Part shown: positions 1 through 8,123 of the stretch, piece after piece
Layout: every line of letters begins with the position of its first letter
Numbering within the stretch: the first letter of the stretch is position 1
Origin: Azonexus sp.
Lineage (GTDB): Bacteria; Pseudomonadota; Gammaproteobacteria; Burkholderiales; Rhodocyclaceae
Length of the DNA: 60,133 bases
Reading direction: 5' to 3'
NCBI GenBank assembly: GCA_030696345.1
Contig: JAUYSK010000012.1
Coordinates: forward strand, 1-60,133
The notes under the pieces: model-generated
Told to the model about the DNA's origin: nothing
Database searches by the model: none
The model's input: the letters and a program-made list of their open reading frames with translations, nothing else
Program-made: the position numbers and the translations under genes

Positions 1-70
1 TGTAGCCGAGGGCGAGGGAAAGCAGGACAAAAAAGCCCGCCATGATGCGGATGATGCGTTCGATGGTCAT
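1..70 (-). CDS. DUF2892-like small membrane protein, N-terminal part
   Basis: The gene runs off the left edge, so only the first 23 residues are visible, beginning MTIERIIRIMAG and followed by a hydrophobic stretch (FFVLLSLALGY). This is the usual opening of the small DUF2892/YgaP-like inner membrane proteins, which often accompany rhodanese or efflux genes; their function is not established. The start codon overlaps the stop codon of the RND pump gene as ATGA at 67-70, so it is translationally coupled to the pump and probably in its operon. The assignment rests on a short stretch and stays tentative. Confidence 0.6.
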   Translation of the reverse strand, partial: MTIERIIRIMAGFFVLLSLALGY

Positions 71-3000
71 GAGTGATGTTCCTTCCGGAATGCAGAGAAA
101 TAAAGAACCGGGATCACCACCAGCGTCAGCAGGGTGGAGACCAGGATGCCGAAGATCAGGCTGAGGGCCAGCCCGTTGAAAATTGGATCGTCGAGAATGA
201 ACATGGCACCGAGCATGGCGGCCAGGGCGGTCAAGGCAATTGGCTTGGCCCGCACGGCGGCCGACTGGATGACCGCATCATGGAAATCCATGCCCGCGGC
301 GACCTGCTGCTTGATGAAATCGACCAGCAAAATCGAGTTGCGAACGATGATGCCGGCCAGCGCGATCATGCCGATCATCGACGTTGCCGTGAATTGCGAG
401 CCGAACAGCGCATGGCCGGGCATGACGCCGATGATGGTCAGCGGGATCGGCGCCATGATGATCAGCGGCACCAGATAGCTGCCGAAGTGGGCAACGACCA
501 GCAGGTAGATCAGGATCAGGCCGACGCCGTAGGCAATGCCCATGTCGCGGAAGGTTTCGTAAGTCACCTTCCACTCGCCATCCCACTTGACGCTGTAACC
601 GGCATAGGGATCAGGCGGCTGGCGGATGAACCATTCGCCAAGCGTGCCGCCCTCTTTCAATTCCATACCGTTGATCTGCGAGCGGACATCGAACATGCCG
701 TAGAGCGGTGAATCGAGCTTGCCGCCCATGTCGCCGACGACATACACCACCGGCAGCAGATCCTTGTGATAAATGGTTTTTTCGCGCGCCTGATCACGCA
801 CTTCGACCAGTTCTGACACTGGCACCAGCTGACCGTCACGGGAACGGACGCGGAGTTTCAGCAAGGCTTCGAGCGACGATTGTTTTTCGGCCGGCAGCGT
901 GATGCGCACCGGGATTTCGAACTTGGAATCAGCGTTGTGCGCCGGCGTCACGTCCTGTCCGGCAAGCCCCATGGTGACCACTTCGATGATGTCGCTCTGC
1001 GCCACGCCAAGCAGTGCCGCCTTGCTCTGCAGCACGTGCAGCACCGTCTTGCGCGTATCGGCATCGATGTAGTCATCGACCGAAACCAGATCTTTGGTCT
1101 TTTCGAAAACCGCGCGCACCTGCTTGCCAACACTGATCTGCCCCTTGGCATCGGGACCGTAGATTTCGGCAACAATCGGCGACATCACCGGCGGCCCGGG
1201 AGGCACTTCAACGACCTTGGCGTTGCCACCATTTTTCCTGCCGATCGCTTCAATTCGCTCGCGCACAGATCCGGCGATCTCGTGGCTACTCCGGCTGCGA
1301 TGGTGCTTGTCGGCCAGATTGACCTGCAAATCACCCCGCTCCGGCGTCGCCCGCAGGTAATACTGACGGACCAGACCGTTGAAGTTGATCGGGCTGGCCG
1401 TGCCGGCGTAGGCCTGGTAATTGGTGACATCTTCAACCGTCGCCAGTTCGGCGCCAATTTCATGCAGGACGCGCGCGGTTTCTTCGACCGGCGTACCGAC
1501 CGGCATGTCGAGAATGACCTGAAATTCACTCTTGTTGTCGAGCGGCAGCATCTTCAGTACGACTAGCTGAAAATAGGCCAGCGAGACTGAACCCAGAATC
1601 AGCAGCACGACGGCAATCGCCAGCTTGACGCGGGCGGCGCCACCCTTGATCGGGTCAAGGAAGGGAGTCAGCAGCTTGCGGAAGGTGCTGTCGAGTTTGG
1701 CATCGAGCTTCGAAGGCTGAGGCGCATGTCCGGCAGCGCCGGCGTGCGACTTCATCAGCTTGCCGGCCAGCCAGGGCGTGACAATGAAAGCCACGGCCAG
1801 CGAAATCGCCATGCCCATCGACGAATTGATCGGGATCGGGCTCATGTACGGCCCCATCAGGCCACTAACGAAAGCCATCGGCAGCAGCGCAGCGATCACG
1901 GTCAGGGTCGCGAGGATGGTCGGACCACCGACTTCGTCAACGGCCGGCGGGATGATTTCTAGCAGCCCTTTTTCGGGATACAGCCCTTGCCAGCGGTGAA
2001 TATTCTCGACCACGACAATCGCGTCATCGACCAGAATGCCGATCGAAAAAATCAGCGCGAACAGCGAGACGCGGTTCAGCGTAAAGCCCCAAGCCCAGGA
2101 GGCGAACAAGGTGGCGGCCAGGGTCAGGGTCACGGCGACACCGACGATCACTGCCTCGCGCTTACCGAGGGCGAAGAAGACTAGCAGCACGACGAAGGCG
2201 GTGGCAAAGATCAGCTTGCCAATCAGCTTCTGTGCCTTTTCGGTCGCCGTTTCGCCGTAGTTGCGCGTCACAGTAACTTCGACGCCTTCCGGAATTACGG
2301 TATTTTTCAGGCTTTCGATGCGGTTGACCGCAGCAGTCGCCACATCGGCGGCATTGACGCCCGGTTGCTTCGAAAGCTGCATGGTGACGGCCGGGAATTC
2401 GCCGTCCTTGCTGCCAAACCAGGCGTAGGCCTTGGGCTGGTCCGGACCATCCACCACCGTCGCCACATCGCTGAGGAAAACGGGGGTGCGCTTGCCGGCC
2501 TCGCCACGCACGGCAATCACCAACTGCTTCACATCGGAAGCTGATTCGAGATAAGTACCTGTCTGGACCAGCACTTCCTGATTGCCAGCGGTCAGGCTGC
2601 CGGAGCTTTGTTGCGCATTGGAAACCTTCAGCGCACCGGCGATGTCCTGCGGCGTCACGGCGTAGGCGTTCATTCGCTCGGCATCCATCAGCACGCGAAT
2701 GGCGTGATCCGGGCCACCGATCGTGGACACGTCACGCGTCCCCTTGATCCGCTTCAACTCAATTTCAACGGCGCGGGCGACCTGCTGCAAATCGAAGGCT
2801 GAACGATTTGGATCCTTGGTCCAGAAAGTCAGCGCGACAATAGGCACATCGTCGATGCCGCGCGGCTTGATCACCGGCTCCTGCACACCCAGATTAGGTG
2901 GCAGCCAGTCACGGTGCGAGTGGACCGTATCGTAGAGGCGCAGCACCGCATCGTTGTATTTGACGCCGACGTCGAACTGCACGGTCATCACTGCCATGCC

Positions 3001-3288
3001 GGGGCGCGACATCGAATAGACGTGCTCGACGCCATGCATGCGCGACAGCACCTGCTCGGCCGGCCGGGCGACGAGATTTTCGACATCCTTGGCGGAGGCC
3101 CCAGGGAAGGCAACCATGACGTCGGCCATCGTCACATCGATCTGCGGTTCTTCCTCGCGCGGCGTCACCAGCGTGGCGAACAGCCCGAGCAGGAAGGCGA
3201 CCAGCGCCAGCAAGGGCGTCATCCGCGAGGCCAGGAAGGCGGCGGCGATGCGCCCGGAGATTCCGAGCTTGCCGTTATCGCTGCTCAT
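67..3288 (-). CDS. RND-family efflux pump permease (AcrB/HAE-like)
   Basis: This 1073-residue inner membrane protein has the size and layout of an RND proton-driven pump: TM1 near residues 20-42, a large periplasmic loop, a TM bundle near 340-500, a second loop, and a second TM bundle from about 870 to 1065. In TM4 the motif GILVDDAIVVVENIH carries the paired aspartates that relay protons in this family. Start PREEEPQ after TM1 and the LVxFxxYRSxxx-like repeats fit the general drug or solvent exporters more than the heavy-metal CzcA group, but substrate cannot be read. It lies 3 bp after the adaptor gene (3292-4281), and the DUF2892 gene follows with an ATGA overlap. No outer membrane channel is adjacent; a TolC-like gene sits at 14975-16840. 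Confidence 0.9.
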   Translation of the reverse strand: MSSDNGKLGISGRIAAAFLASRMTPLLALVAFLLGLFATLVTPREEEPQIDVTMADVMVAFPGASAKDVENLVARPAEQVLSRMHGVEHVYSMSRPGMAVMTVQFDVGVKYNDAVLRLYDTVHSHRDWLPPNLGVQEPVIKPRGIDDVPIVALTFWTKDPNRSAFDLQQVARAVEIELKRIKGTRDVSTIGGPDHAIRVLMDAERMNAYAVTPQDIAGALKVSNAQQSSGSLTAGNQEVLVQTGTYLESASDVKQLVIAVRGEAGKRTPVFLSDVATVVDGPDQPKAYAWFGSKDGEFPAVTMQLSKQPGVNAADVATAAVNRIESLKNTVIPEGVEVTVTRNYGETATEKAQKLIGKLIFATAFVVLLVFFALGKREAVIVGVAVTLTLAATLFASWAWGFTLNRVSLFALIFSIGILVDDAIVVVENIHRWQGLYPEKGLLEIIPPAVDEVGGPTILATLTVIAALLPMAFVSGLMGPYMSPIPINSSMGMAISLAVAFIVTPWLAGKLMKSHAGAAGHAPQPSKLDAKLDSTFRKLLTPFLDPIKGGAARVKLAIAVVLLILGSVSLAYFQLVVLKMLPLDNKSEFQVILDMPVGTPVEETARVLHEIGAELATVEDVTNYQAYAGTASPINFNGLVRQYYLRATPERGDLQVNLADKHHRSRSSHEIAGSVRERIEAIGRKNGGNAKVVEVPPGPPVMSPIVAEIYGPDAKGQISVGKQVRAVFEKTKDLVSVDDYIDADTRKTVLHVLQSKAALLGVAQSDIIEVVTMGLAGQDVTPAHNADSKFEIPVRITLPAEKQSSLEALLKLRVRSRDGQLVPVSELVEVRDQAREKTIYHKDLLPVVYVVGDMGGKLDSPLYGMFDVRSQINGMELKEGGTLGEWFIRQPPDPYAGYSVKWDGEWKVTYETFRDMGIAYGVGLILIYLLVVAHFGSYLVPLIIMAPIPLTIIGVMPGHALFGSQFTATSMIGMIALAGIIVRNSILLVDFIKQQVAAGMDFHDAVIQSAAVRAKPIALTALAAMLGAMFILDDPIFNGLALSLIFGILVSTLLTLVVIPVLYFSAFRKEHHS
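2302..2335 (-). repeat. dispersed USS-like motif, copy 1
   Basis: Core TGCTGCGGTCAAC, then AT-rich tract GAAAAATA about 27-33 bases in. Inside the RND gene, coding AAVNRIESLKN. Confidence 0.7.
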
Positions 3289-3291
3289 CGC

Positions 3292-4281
3292 TTACTTGCC
3301 CGACTTCAACTGAATGCCGGCCCTGACCGGATCGGTCACCACCTTGTCACCACTGACCAGACCTGCCAGCACCTCGATTTCGCCTTGCCCGACGGCATCG
3401 CCAAGGCGCAACTGGCGCAGGCTGAGGCGATTGTCGGCAGATTGCAGATAGACCGCCGCGACTTCACCCCGACGAACCACCGCCACGGCAGGCACCGTCA
3501 ATTTCTCGGCCTGACCGACGACAAAATGGACGCGGGCAAACATCCCCGGCGTTGCTTCCGGCACCGGCGGCAGGGTAACCCGCACTTGCGAGACATGGGT
3601 TGTCGCATCGGCCGTCGGCAGCATGGTGACGGCAGTCGCCTCGACCCATTTGCCCAGTTCAGGAAACTCGACCCGCGCCGTCTTCACGCCGCGCATGGCT
3701 TTCAGCCGGTACTGCGGCACGCTGGCAGTCACCCGCAAAGCACCGGGTTCGTAGATCGTGAACAGCGGCTTGCCCGGTGTTGCCATATCGCCCATTTCGG
3801 CGTGGCGACGGGCAACGATACCGTTCATCGGCGAAACGATGCTGGCGTGGCTCTGGCTGGCCCCGGCGGCAGAACGGTTGGCGGCAGCCGCATCAAAATC
3901 AGCCTTGGCCTTGTCGAGCGCGGCTGAACTCATGAATTTCTGCGCGACCAAACTTTTCGTCCGCTCGTAATTGACCCGGGCGTTGGCGTACAACGCCTCG
4001 GCCGCGCGCGCCGCTTCTTCAGCCTCACGCGCATCGATACGCATCAGCAGTTCGCCCTTTTTGACCACCTGCCCGGCATCGACCTTGACTTCCAGCACGC
4101 GGCCCGCCACCTGGGCGCCGACCGTCGCCTGCTGCACCGCCTCAACCAGCGATTCAGCCGGAAAGGTCAGATCGACCTGATGTGGCTTGACGAGCACCAC
4201 CGGCAAGGCGTCGGCGCCGATTGCTGCGGTCGACACCACAAAAAGACCAAAAACCAGATCGCGGAATAGTTTTGTATTCAT
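3292..4281 (-). CDS. RND efflux periplasmic adaptor (HlyD/MFP family)
   Basis: About 329 residues. A signal peptide (LFRDLVFGLFVVSTAAIGA) is followed by a barrel-sandwich lipoyl-like half (GAQVAGRVLEVKVDAGQVVKKGELL, about residues 55-85), an alpha-hairpin with KAKADFDAAAANRSAA, and the second lipoyl half (ASIVSPMNGIVARRHAEMGD). This is the standard membrane-fusion protein that joins an RND permease to an outer membrane channel. An upstream in-frame ATG at 4293 would add MLIY; I prefer the ATG at 4281 because MNTKLF gives a normal signal peptide, though neither start has a clear ribosome binding site. First gene of the three-gene pump operon. The signal-peptide coding region contains one copy of the dispersed motif (4222-4255). 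Confidence 0.88.
   Translation of the reverse strand: MNTKLFRDLVFGLFVVSTAAIGADALPVVLVKPHQVDLTFPAESLVEAVQQATVGAQVAGRVLEVKVDAGQVVKKGELLMRIDAREAEEAARAAEALYANARVNYERTKSLVAQKFMSSAALDKAKADFDAAAANRSAAGASQSHASIVSPMNGIVARRHAEMGDMATPGKPLFTIYEPGALRVTASVPQYRLKAMRGVKTARVEFPELGKWVEATAVTMLPTADATTHVSQVRVTLPPVPEATPGMFARVHFVVGQAEKLTVPAVAVVRRGEVAAVYLQSADNRLSLRQLRLGDAVGQGEIEVLAGLVSGDKVVTDPVRAGIQLKSGK
4222..4255 (+). repeat. dispersed USS-like motif, copy 2
   Basis: Core TGCTGCGGTCGAC, five bases, AAAAAGACCAAAAACC. Inside the adaptor signal peptide, antisense to it. Confidence 0.8.
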
Positions 4282-4372
4282 ATATATAAGCATACGCTAA
4301 TTTATAGGATGGATGCAAGGATTAAGCCCTTGCTCGCTGCCTGCATCACAGATCCGGATTGATCGAAACCGG

Positions 4373-5293
4373 CTAGTCCTTCGACTGCCGTGACACTTGG
4401 TAATGCAGCAATTGCACCTGGCGCAAGGCGAAATAAACGGCCGCCGCCCCCAGCAGTGTGATGAGGCAGAGCGCCGCGCCTTCAAGCAGCAAATCCCGGG
4501 GGGAGTGCCAGCCGGCATCCGGCGCAACACTCAAAACCCACTCACCGTTTGGCACCGGAATCGACACATTGACCGGACGCTCAAGCGCCAAGTCGGACGA
4601 GCGGGCGAAGACCTGCCGCTCCTTGTTGCTCGGCTTTATCCGCCAAAGTTCGTAGCGATAGCCAGCTTGCTCAATGGTATCGAGACGGCTCATCACCAGC
4701 AGGTCGGGCACCCTGATCAGCACCTGAACCAGACCCCAGAGCGTTTCCCTCCCCTCGGCATCGCGGAGAAACACCGGGTTTCTGCCCACCACGCCCATCC
4801 CGCCCTGACGCAGTTCAAAAGGCCCGGTCAGGCCCAACTGGCGCTGCTCGATGACACGCTGCACCTCCGGCCCCTGCACCGGATCCTTGATCGGGCTGAA
4901 GCCGACTGCCCGCTCATTGCCGGCGAGCGGCTCGATCTGGGCGATTGTCCCGCCAGGCGCCAGCTGCAGTGCACTGATGCCGCCAAACTCATTGATCAGT
5001 TCCTTGGCCAAGCCTTTGAAATTATCAATTTTTCCACCGCCCTGACGGAGCACCGCCGTCAACGCAATGGCTGACGACAGCGATCGTTCGAGTCGAGCAC
5101 CGAGACCATGGGCAACAGCTGTGGCTAATTGGCGAGCCTGGATTTCGCGTTGCTGATGCGCGGCGCGTTCAATGCTGAAAGCGATGTAACCAAAAAGCAG
5201 CGCAATCAGCATCCCGGCCATGACCGCCACCAGCAAGGCGCGCCGCTGCCCTTGCCTTCCTCCGTCAGCTGACAACAAATAGCGCAAAACCAC
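4373..5293 (-). CDS. orphan CHASE-domain membrane protein
   Basis: 306 residues from a GTG start with GAGG seven bases upstream. TM1 is at about residues 20-42 (LLVAVMAGMLIALLFGYIAF), a periplasmic region of some 220 residues follows, and TM2 is near 268-290, ending a few residues later (RQVQLLHYQVSRQSKD). The periplasmic part reads like a CHASE ligand-binding domain, with the typical PFELRQGGMGVVGRNPVF segment and a preceding FSPIKDP. CHASE domains normally feed a kinase, cyclase or diguanylate cyclase; here the protein stops right after TM2, so there is no output domain. It follows the MFS carrier gene by 32 bp on the same strand. It could be a truncated receptor or a partner that signals through another protein. 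Confidence 0.72.
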   Translation of the reverse strand: MVLRYLLSADGGRQGQRRALLVAVMAGMLIALLFGYIAFSIERAAHQQREIQARQLATAVAHGLGARLERSLSSAIALTAVLRQGGGKIDNFKGLAKELINEFGGISALQLAPGGTIAQIEPLAGNERAVGFSPIKDPVQGPEVQRVIEQRQLGLTGPFELRQGGMGVVGRNPVFLRDAEGRETLWGLVQVLIRVPDLLVMSRLDTIEQAGYRYELWRIKPSNKERQVFARSSDLALERPVNVSIPVPNGEWVLSVAPDAGWHSPRDLLLEGAALCLITLLGAAAVYFALRQVQLLHYQVSRQSKD

Positions 5294-5325
5294 CTTCAGA
5301 CCTCGCTGTCTTCTTAGCCCTCAGT

Positions 5326-6603
5326 CTAGCTGGATTTCCAGATATTGCGACAGCGGGTTTCCCGTATCCACCAGCACGATGCTGCGCCGCAAAGGGCGCA
5401 GAGGGCGACCACGGCGATCCCGTTCCGCCAGGTGGCGACATCGTAGACCCGCGCGCCACCGACCATCTCGCCTTGCCAGCCGAGATCCATCACCCAGCCG
5501 ACCAGTGGCTGCAACAAGGCGGCTGCCAGAAAGCCGCCCATGTTGGCCACGCTGGTCGACATCCCGGAGAGCAACGGCGGATTCACTTCCTTGGAGCACG
5601 CCCAACTCAGGCTGAAGCCGGCGGTGGTCAGCCCGAGCAACGCGAACAGCGCATAGGAAACGGCCAGCGGCATCGTCACGCAGGACAGCAGCACCAGCCA
5701 GATCGCGCCATAGACGTGGGAAACCGAGATCAGCACCGGCCGGCGCCGGCCAAGGCGATCGGACAGCGTACCGATGAAAAAGCAACCGACGGCGAAGCCA
5801 CCGAACCACAGCGACAGGTGCGTTGCCGCCACCGCCCGGGCCATGCCGTGCACCTGCATCAGATACGGCGTCGCCCACAGCCCGGCAAAGGTGAAAAATG
5901 AGCCGGACATGCCAGTATTGACCAGCGCCGCCGGCCAGGTATCACGATTCCTGATGACCGAAACCAGGCCGGAAATCACCACCGTCCGGTCAAATTTTGG
6001 CCGTGGCGTTCCGGCCGAGGCCTCAGGACTATCACGAACAATCAACCAGCACAGTGTTCCAAGCACCAGCGACAAGGCGCCGGCACCGATAAATACGCCG
6101 CGCCAGCCCGAAGCCTGAGCCAGCGCCGAGAGCGGCGCCCCGGCCAGTACCGAACCGAGATTGCCGATCAGCATGCAGATCCCGACCATGGTGGCAAAAC
6201 GATCTTCTTCGAACCAGACGGCCACCAGCTTGAGCATGGCGATGAAAGTAACCGATACACCGAGGCCGATCAGCGTCCGGCCAACCAGGGCCAGATCAAG
6301 CGTCGGCGCCAAGCCGAAGAGAAAGCTGCCGAGGCCACCGACGATGGCACCCAGCGCCAGAATCCGCCGCGGCCCGAGGGTATCGGCGAGAATCCCGGTG
6401 GGAATCTGCATCACCGTGTAGACGTAGAAATAGGTCGCCGCCAGCACGCCGAGCGATGCCGCCGAGGTCTGGAAAGATGAAGCGAGGTCCTGGGCAATTC
6501 CGGCCGGCGCGAAGCGCTGGAAGAAAGAGAGCACGTAGGACACCGCCACGACGCCGAGAATCAGCCAGCGACGGCGCTTCTGTTCCGGGGTGAATACCTT
6601 CAT
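5326..6603 (-). CDS. MFS transporter
   Basis: 425 residues with about twelve hydrophobic segments. The first half contains the ADTLGPRRIL loop between TM2 and TM3 and the second half the matching TLSDRLGRRRPV loop, the two copies of the major facilitator signature. The N-terminal FFQRFAPAGIAQDLASSF and GVLAATYFYVYTVMQIPTGIL resemble carriers of organic anions or sugar phosphates (anion:cation symporter-like group), but the substrate is not determinable. The downstream CHASE gene begins 32 bp after the stop, suggesting cotranscription. Confidence 0.85.
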   Translation of the reverse strand: MKVFTPEQKRRRWLILGVVAVSYVLSFFQRFAPAGIAQDLASSFQTSAASLGVLAATYFYVYTVMQIPTGILADTLGPRRILALGAIVGGLGSFLFGLAPTLDLALVGRTLIGLGVSVTFIAMLKLVAVWFEEDRFATMVGICMLIGNLGSVLAGAPLSALAQASGWRGVFIGAGALSLVLGTLCWLIVRDSPEASAGTPRPKFDRTVVISGLVSVIRNRDTWPAALVNTGMSGSFFTFAGLWATPYLMQVHGMARAVAATHLSLWFGGFAVGCFFIGTLSDRLGRRRPVLISVSHVYGAIWLVLLSCVTMPLAVSYALFALLGLTTAGFSLSWACSKEVNPPLLSGMSTSVANMGGFLAAALLQPLVGWVMDLGWQGEMVGGARVYDVATWRNGIAVVALCALCGAASCWWIRETRCRNIWKSS

Positions 6604-6665
6604 CGGCTCTCTATCCGGGAATCTTCAGGGCGCCCCGGGCACTACGGGCGCCCATGCAAAACATG

Positions 6666-6730
6666 GTCATTCCCGCGCAAGCGGGAATCCAGAGGGTAAA
6701 AACCGGATTCCGGGTCAAGCCCGGAATGAC
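6666..6730. repeat. REP-like composite palindrome
   Basis: Two GC-rich hairpins sit back to back between the MFS and cytochrome c genes: GTCATTCCCGC...GCGGGAATCC and GGATTCCGGG...CCCGGAATGAC. The outer ends GTCATTCC and GGAATGAC are also complementary, so the whole unit folds as one structure. This is the widespread intergenic repeat type seen in many proteobacteria. It may stabilise or terminate the flanking transcripts; only one copy is in the window. Confidence 0.8.
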
Positions 6731-6758
6731 AACGCTAACAATAGTTCAGCGCCTTTAC

Positions 6759-7061
6759 TTACTTGAGGCTCAGGATCCACTTCGCCAACGTCGTTGCTTC
6801 AGCATCGGTCACGTTATTGGGCAGCATCGGCACCTGGCCCCACTCACCCTTGCTGCCACCCTTGATCTTTGCAGCCAGGGAAGCATCGGCACCTTTTTCG
6901 GCACTGCGTTTGGCGGCGATTTCCTTGTAGCTCGGGCCGACAATTTTCTTGTCCGGTGTATGGCAAGTCAGGCAGTTCTTGGCTTTCGCGAGTTCTTCCG
7001 AAGCCAGTGCGCCACCGGCCAGCAGAAAAGAGGCAGCAACAATTGCGAGCGTCGTCTTCAT
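6759..7061 (-). CDS. small periplasmic class I cytochrome c
   Basis: 100 residues. A signal peptide (KTTLAIVAASFLLAGGALA) is followed by a mature domain of about 80 residues with a single haem c site CLTCH near residues 35-39 and a likely distal Met ligand in QVPMLPNNVT. The GPSYKEIAAKR segment and the C-terminal ATTLAKWILSLK helix are typical of cytochromes c551/c552, soluble electron carriers of the periplasm. It is transcribed alone, with a REP-like element downstream and a pseudogene upstream. The physiological partner is not shown by the context. Confidence 0.92.
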   Translation of the reverse strand: MKTTLAIVAASFLLAGGALASEELAKAKNCLTCHTPDKKIVGPSYKEIAAKRSAEKGADASLAAKIKGGSKGEWGQVPMLPNNVTDAEATTLAKWILSLK

Positions 7062-7176
7062 TATTCTCTCCAGAATGTCAGCGGCCGATCAAAACACCGG
7101 CTCGCAGGCGAAGTCTAACCCGAGATATCCCTCAGACAGATGGCTCGCCCAGACAATCTGTTAGCACCACGACCGA

Positions 7177-7955
7177 TCAGGCCGCCATCTCGATCAACAG
7201 CGTTTCAATCTCCAGACGGCCGACCGAATTGGCCATGGTAATCAGCATGAAACCGGGCTTGAGGAGAAAATCCTTGTCCGGATTGAACTGCCAGCTGCCG
7301 TTGCGCTCGCGCAAGGCAAGCAGCACGTAATTGGCACTGCGCAGTTTCAGCGTACCGAGTGGCTTGGGAATGAAGCCGGCCGGAATTGGCACCTCCTCGA
7401 CCCGAAGATTTTTCTCCGACTTCAGCATTTCGTCGAGGAAGGAGACCACATGCGGCCGGATCATCGCCGGTCACCGCTAAAACGCCCTTGGCGTCCTCCA
7501 GGTCGGCCGCGGTCAGGATATCGTCGTCGCTGGCATCGCCATGCAGGTAGAGCAGGCCGACGACGTTTCTTTCCTTGTATTCCTCAAGGCGGCTCAGATC
7601 TTCGTCTATCGCCACGTAATGGCGACCGGTCGCCTCCAGTTCGTGGGCAATGTTGCGGCCCACCCGACCGAAGCCGCAAAGAATGTAATGACCCTTGAGC
7701 TTCTTGATTGCCTTTTCCATACGTTTTCTCCGCAGGGTTCCATTGAGGTCGGTTTCAAGCAAGGCCACAGTCACCACCGAAAAAAGCAGTGACAGGTTGC
7801 CGTACAACATGTGGGAGTAGATCGGCAGGTAGAGCGTCTGCGCCTTGACCAGCGGGCGCGCGGCGCGCCTCCTGGGCGACCGCTGCGGTCGACATGCCAA
7901 AAAGGGCAAAAACCACAGCGCAAAGCAGCGCCCGACCCCATTTCAGATCTCTCAT
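7177..7955 (-). pseudogene. chimeric remnant: DUF3124-like start joined to a TrkA-type K+ channel with internal deletions
   Basis: From a good start (GGGAGGGG, ATG at 7955) the frame encodes a signal peptide MRDLKWGRALLCAVVFALF...TAAVAQ. Then a one-base frame change in the GC run near 7855-7870 is needed to read KAQTLYLPIYSHMLYGN, which looks like the start of a DUF3124 periplasmic protein. Near 7795 this switches to LLFSVVTVALLETDLNG and RRKRMEKAIKKLKGHYILCGFGRVGRN, the post-channel linker and TrkA-N domain of a two-TM potassium channel whose pore segments are missing. At about 7464 the text jumps from AVTGDD, in another frame, to [14 protein letters not shown] and the TrkA-C domain; some 50 residues are lost. 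The bases GCGATGAT at that joint would fit both sides, suggesting deletion across a short repeat. I infer at least two deletions plus a frameshift; assembly error is the alternative. Confidence 0.75.
7881..7914 (+). repeat. dispersed USS-like motif, copy 3
   Basis: CGCTGCGGTCGAC, five bases, AAAAAGGGCAAAAACC: the best two-tract copy. In the signal-peptide part of the chimeric pseudogene. Confidence 0.85.
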
Positions 7956-8123
7956 ATCCCCTCCCTTTTTTTCTTCTCGACCCGCACACTGTGCCGATTG
8001 CCCGTTTCTGCCACAGTCGCCCGGCATTTGACGAAAGATGCCCCGGCCCGCGCCAATCTGCGCCACTCTGGCTTCAGAAGCGTTACCATCATGGCAAAAG
8101 CGCAGGCAAGCACGGAGGGGAGC

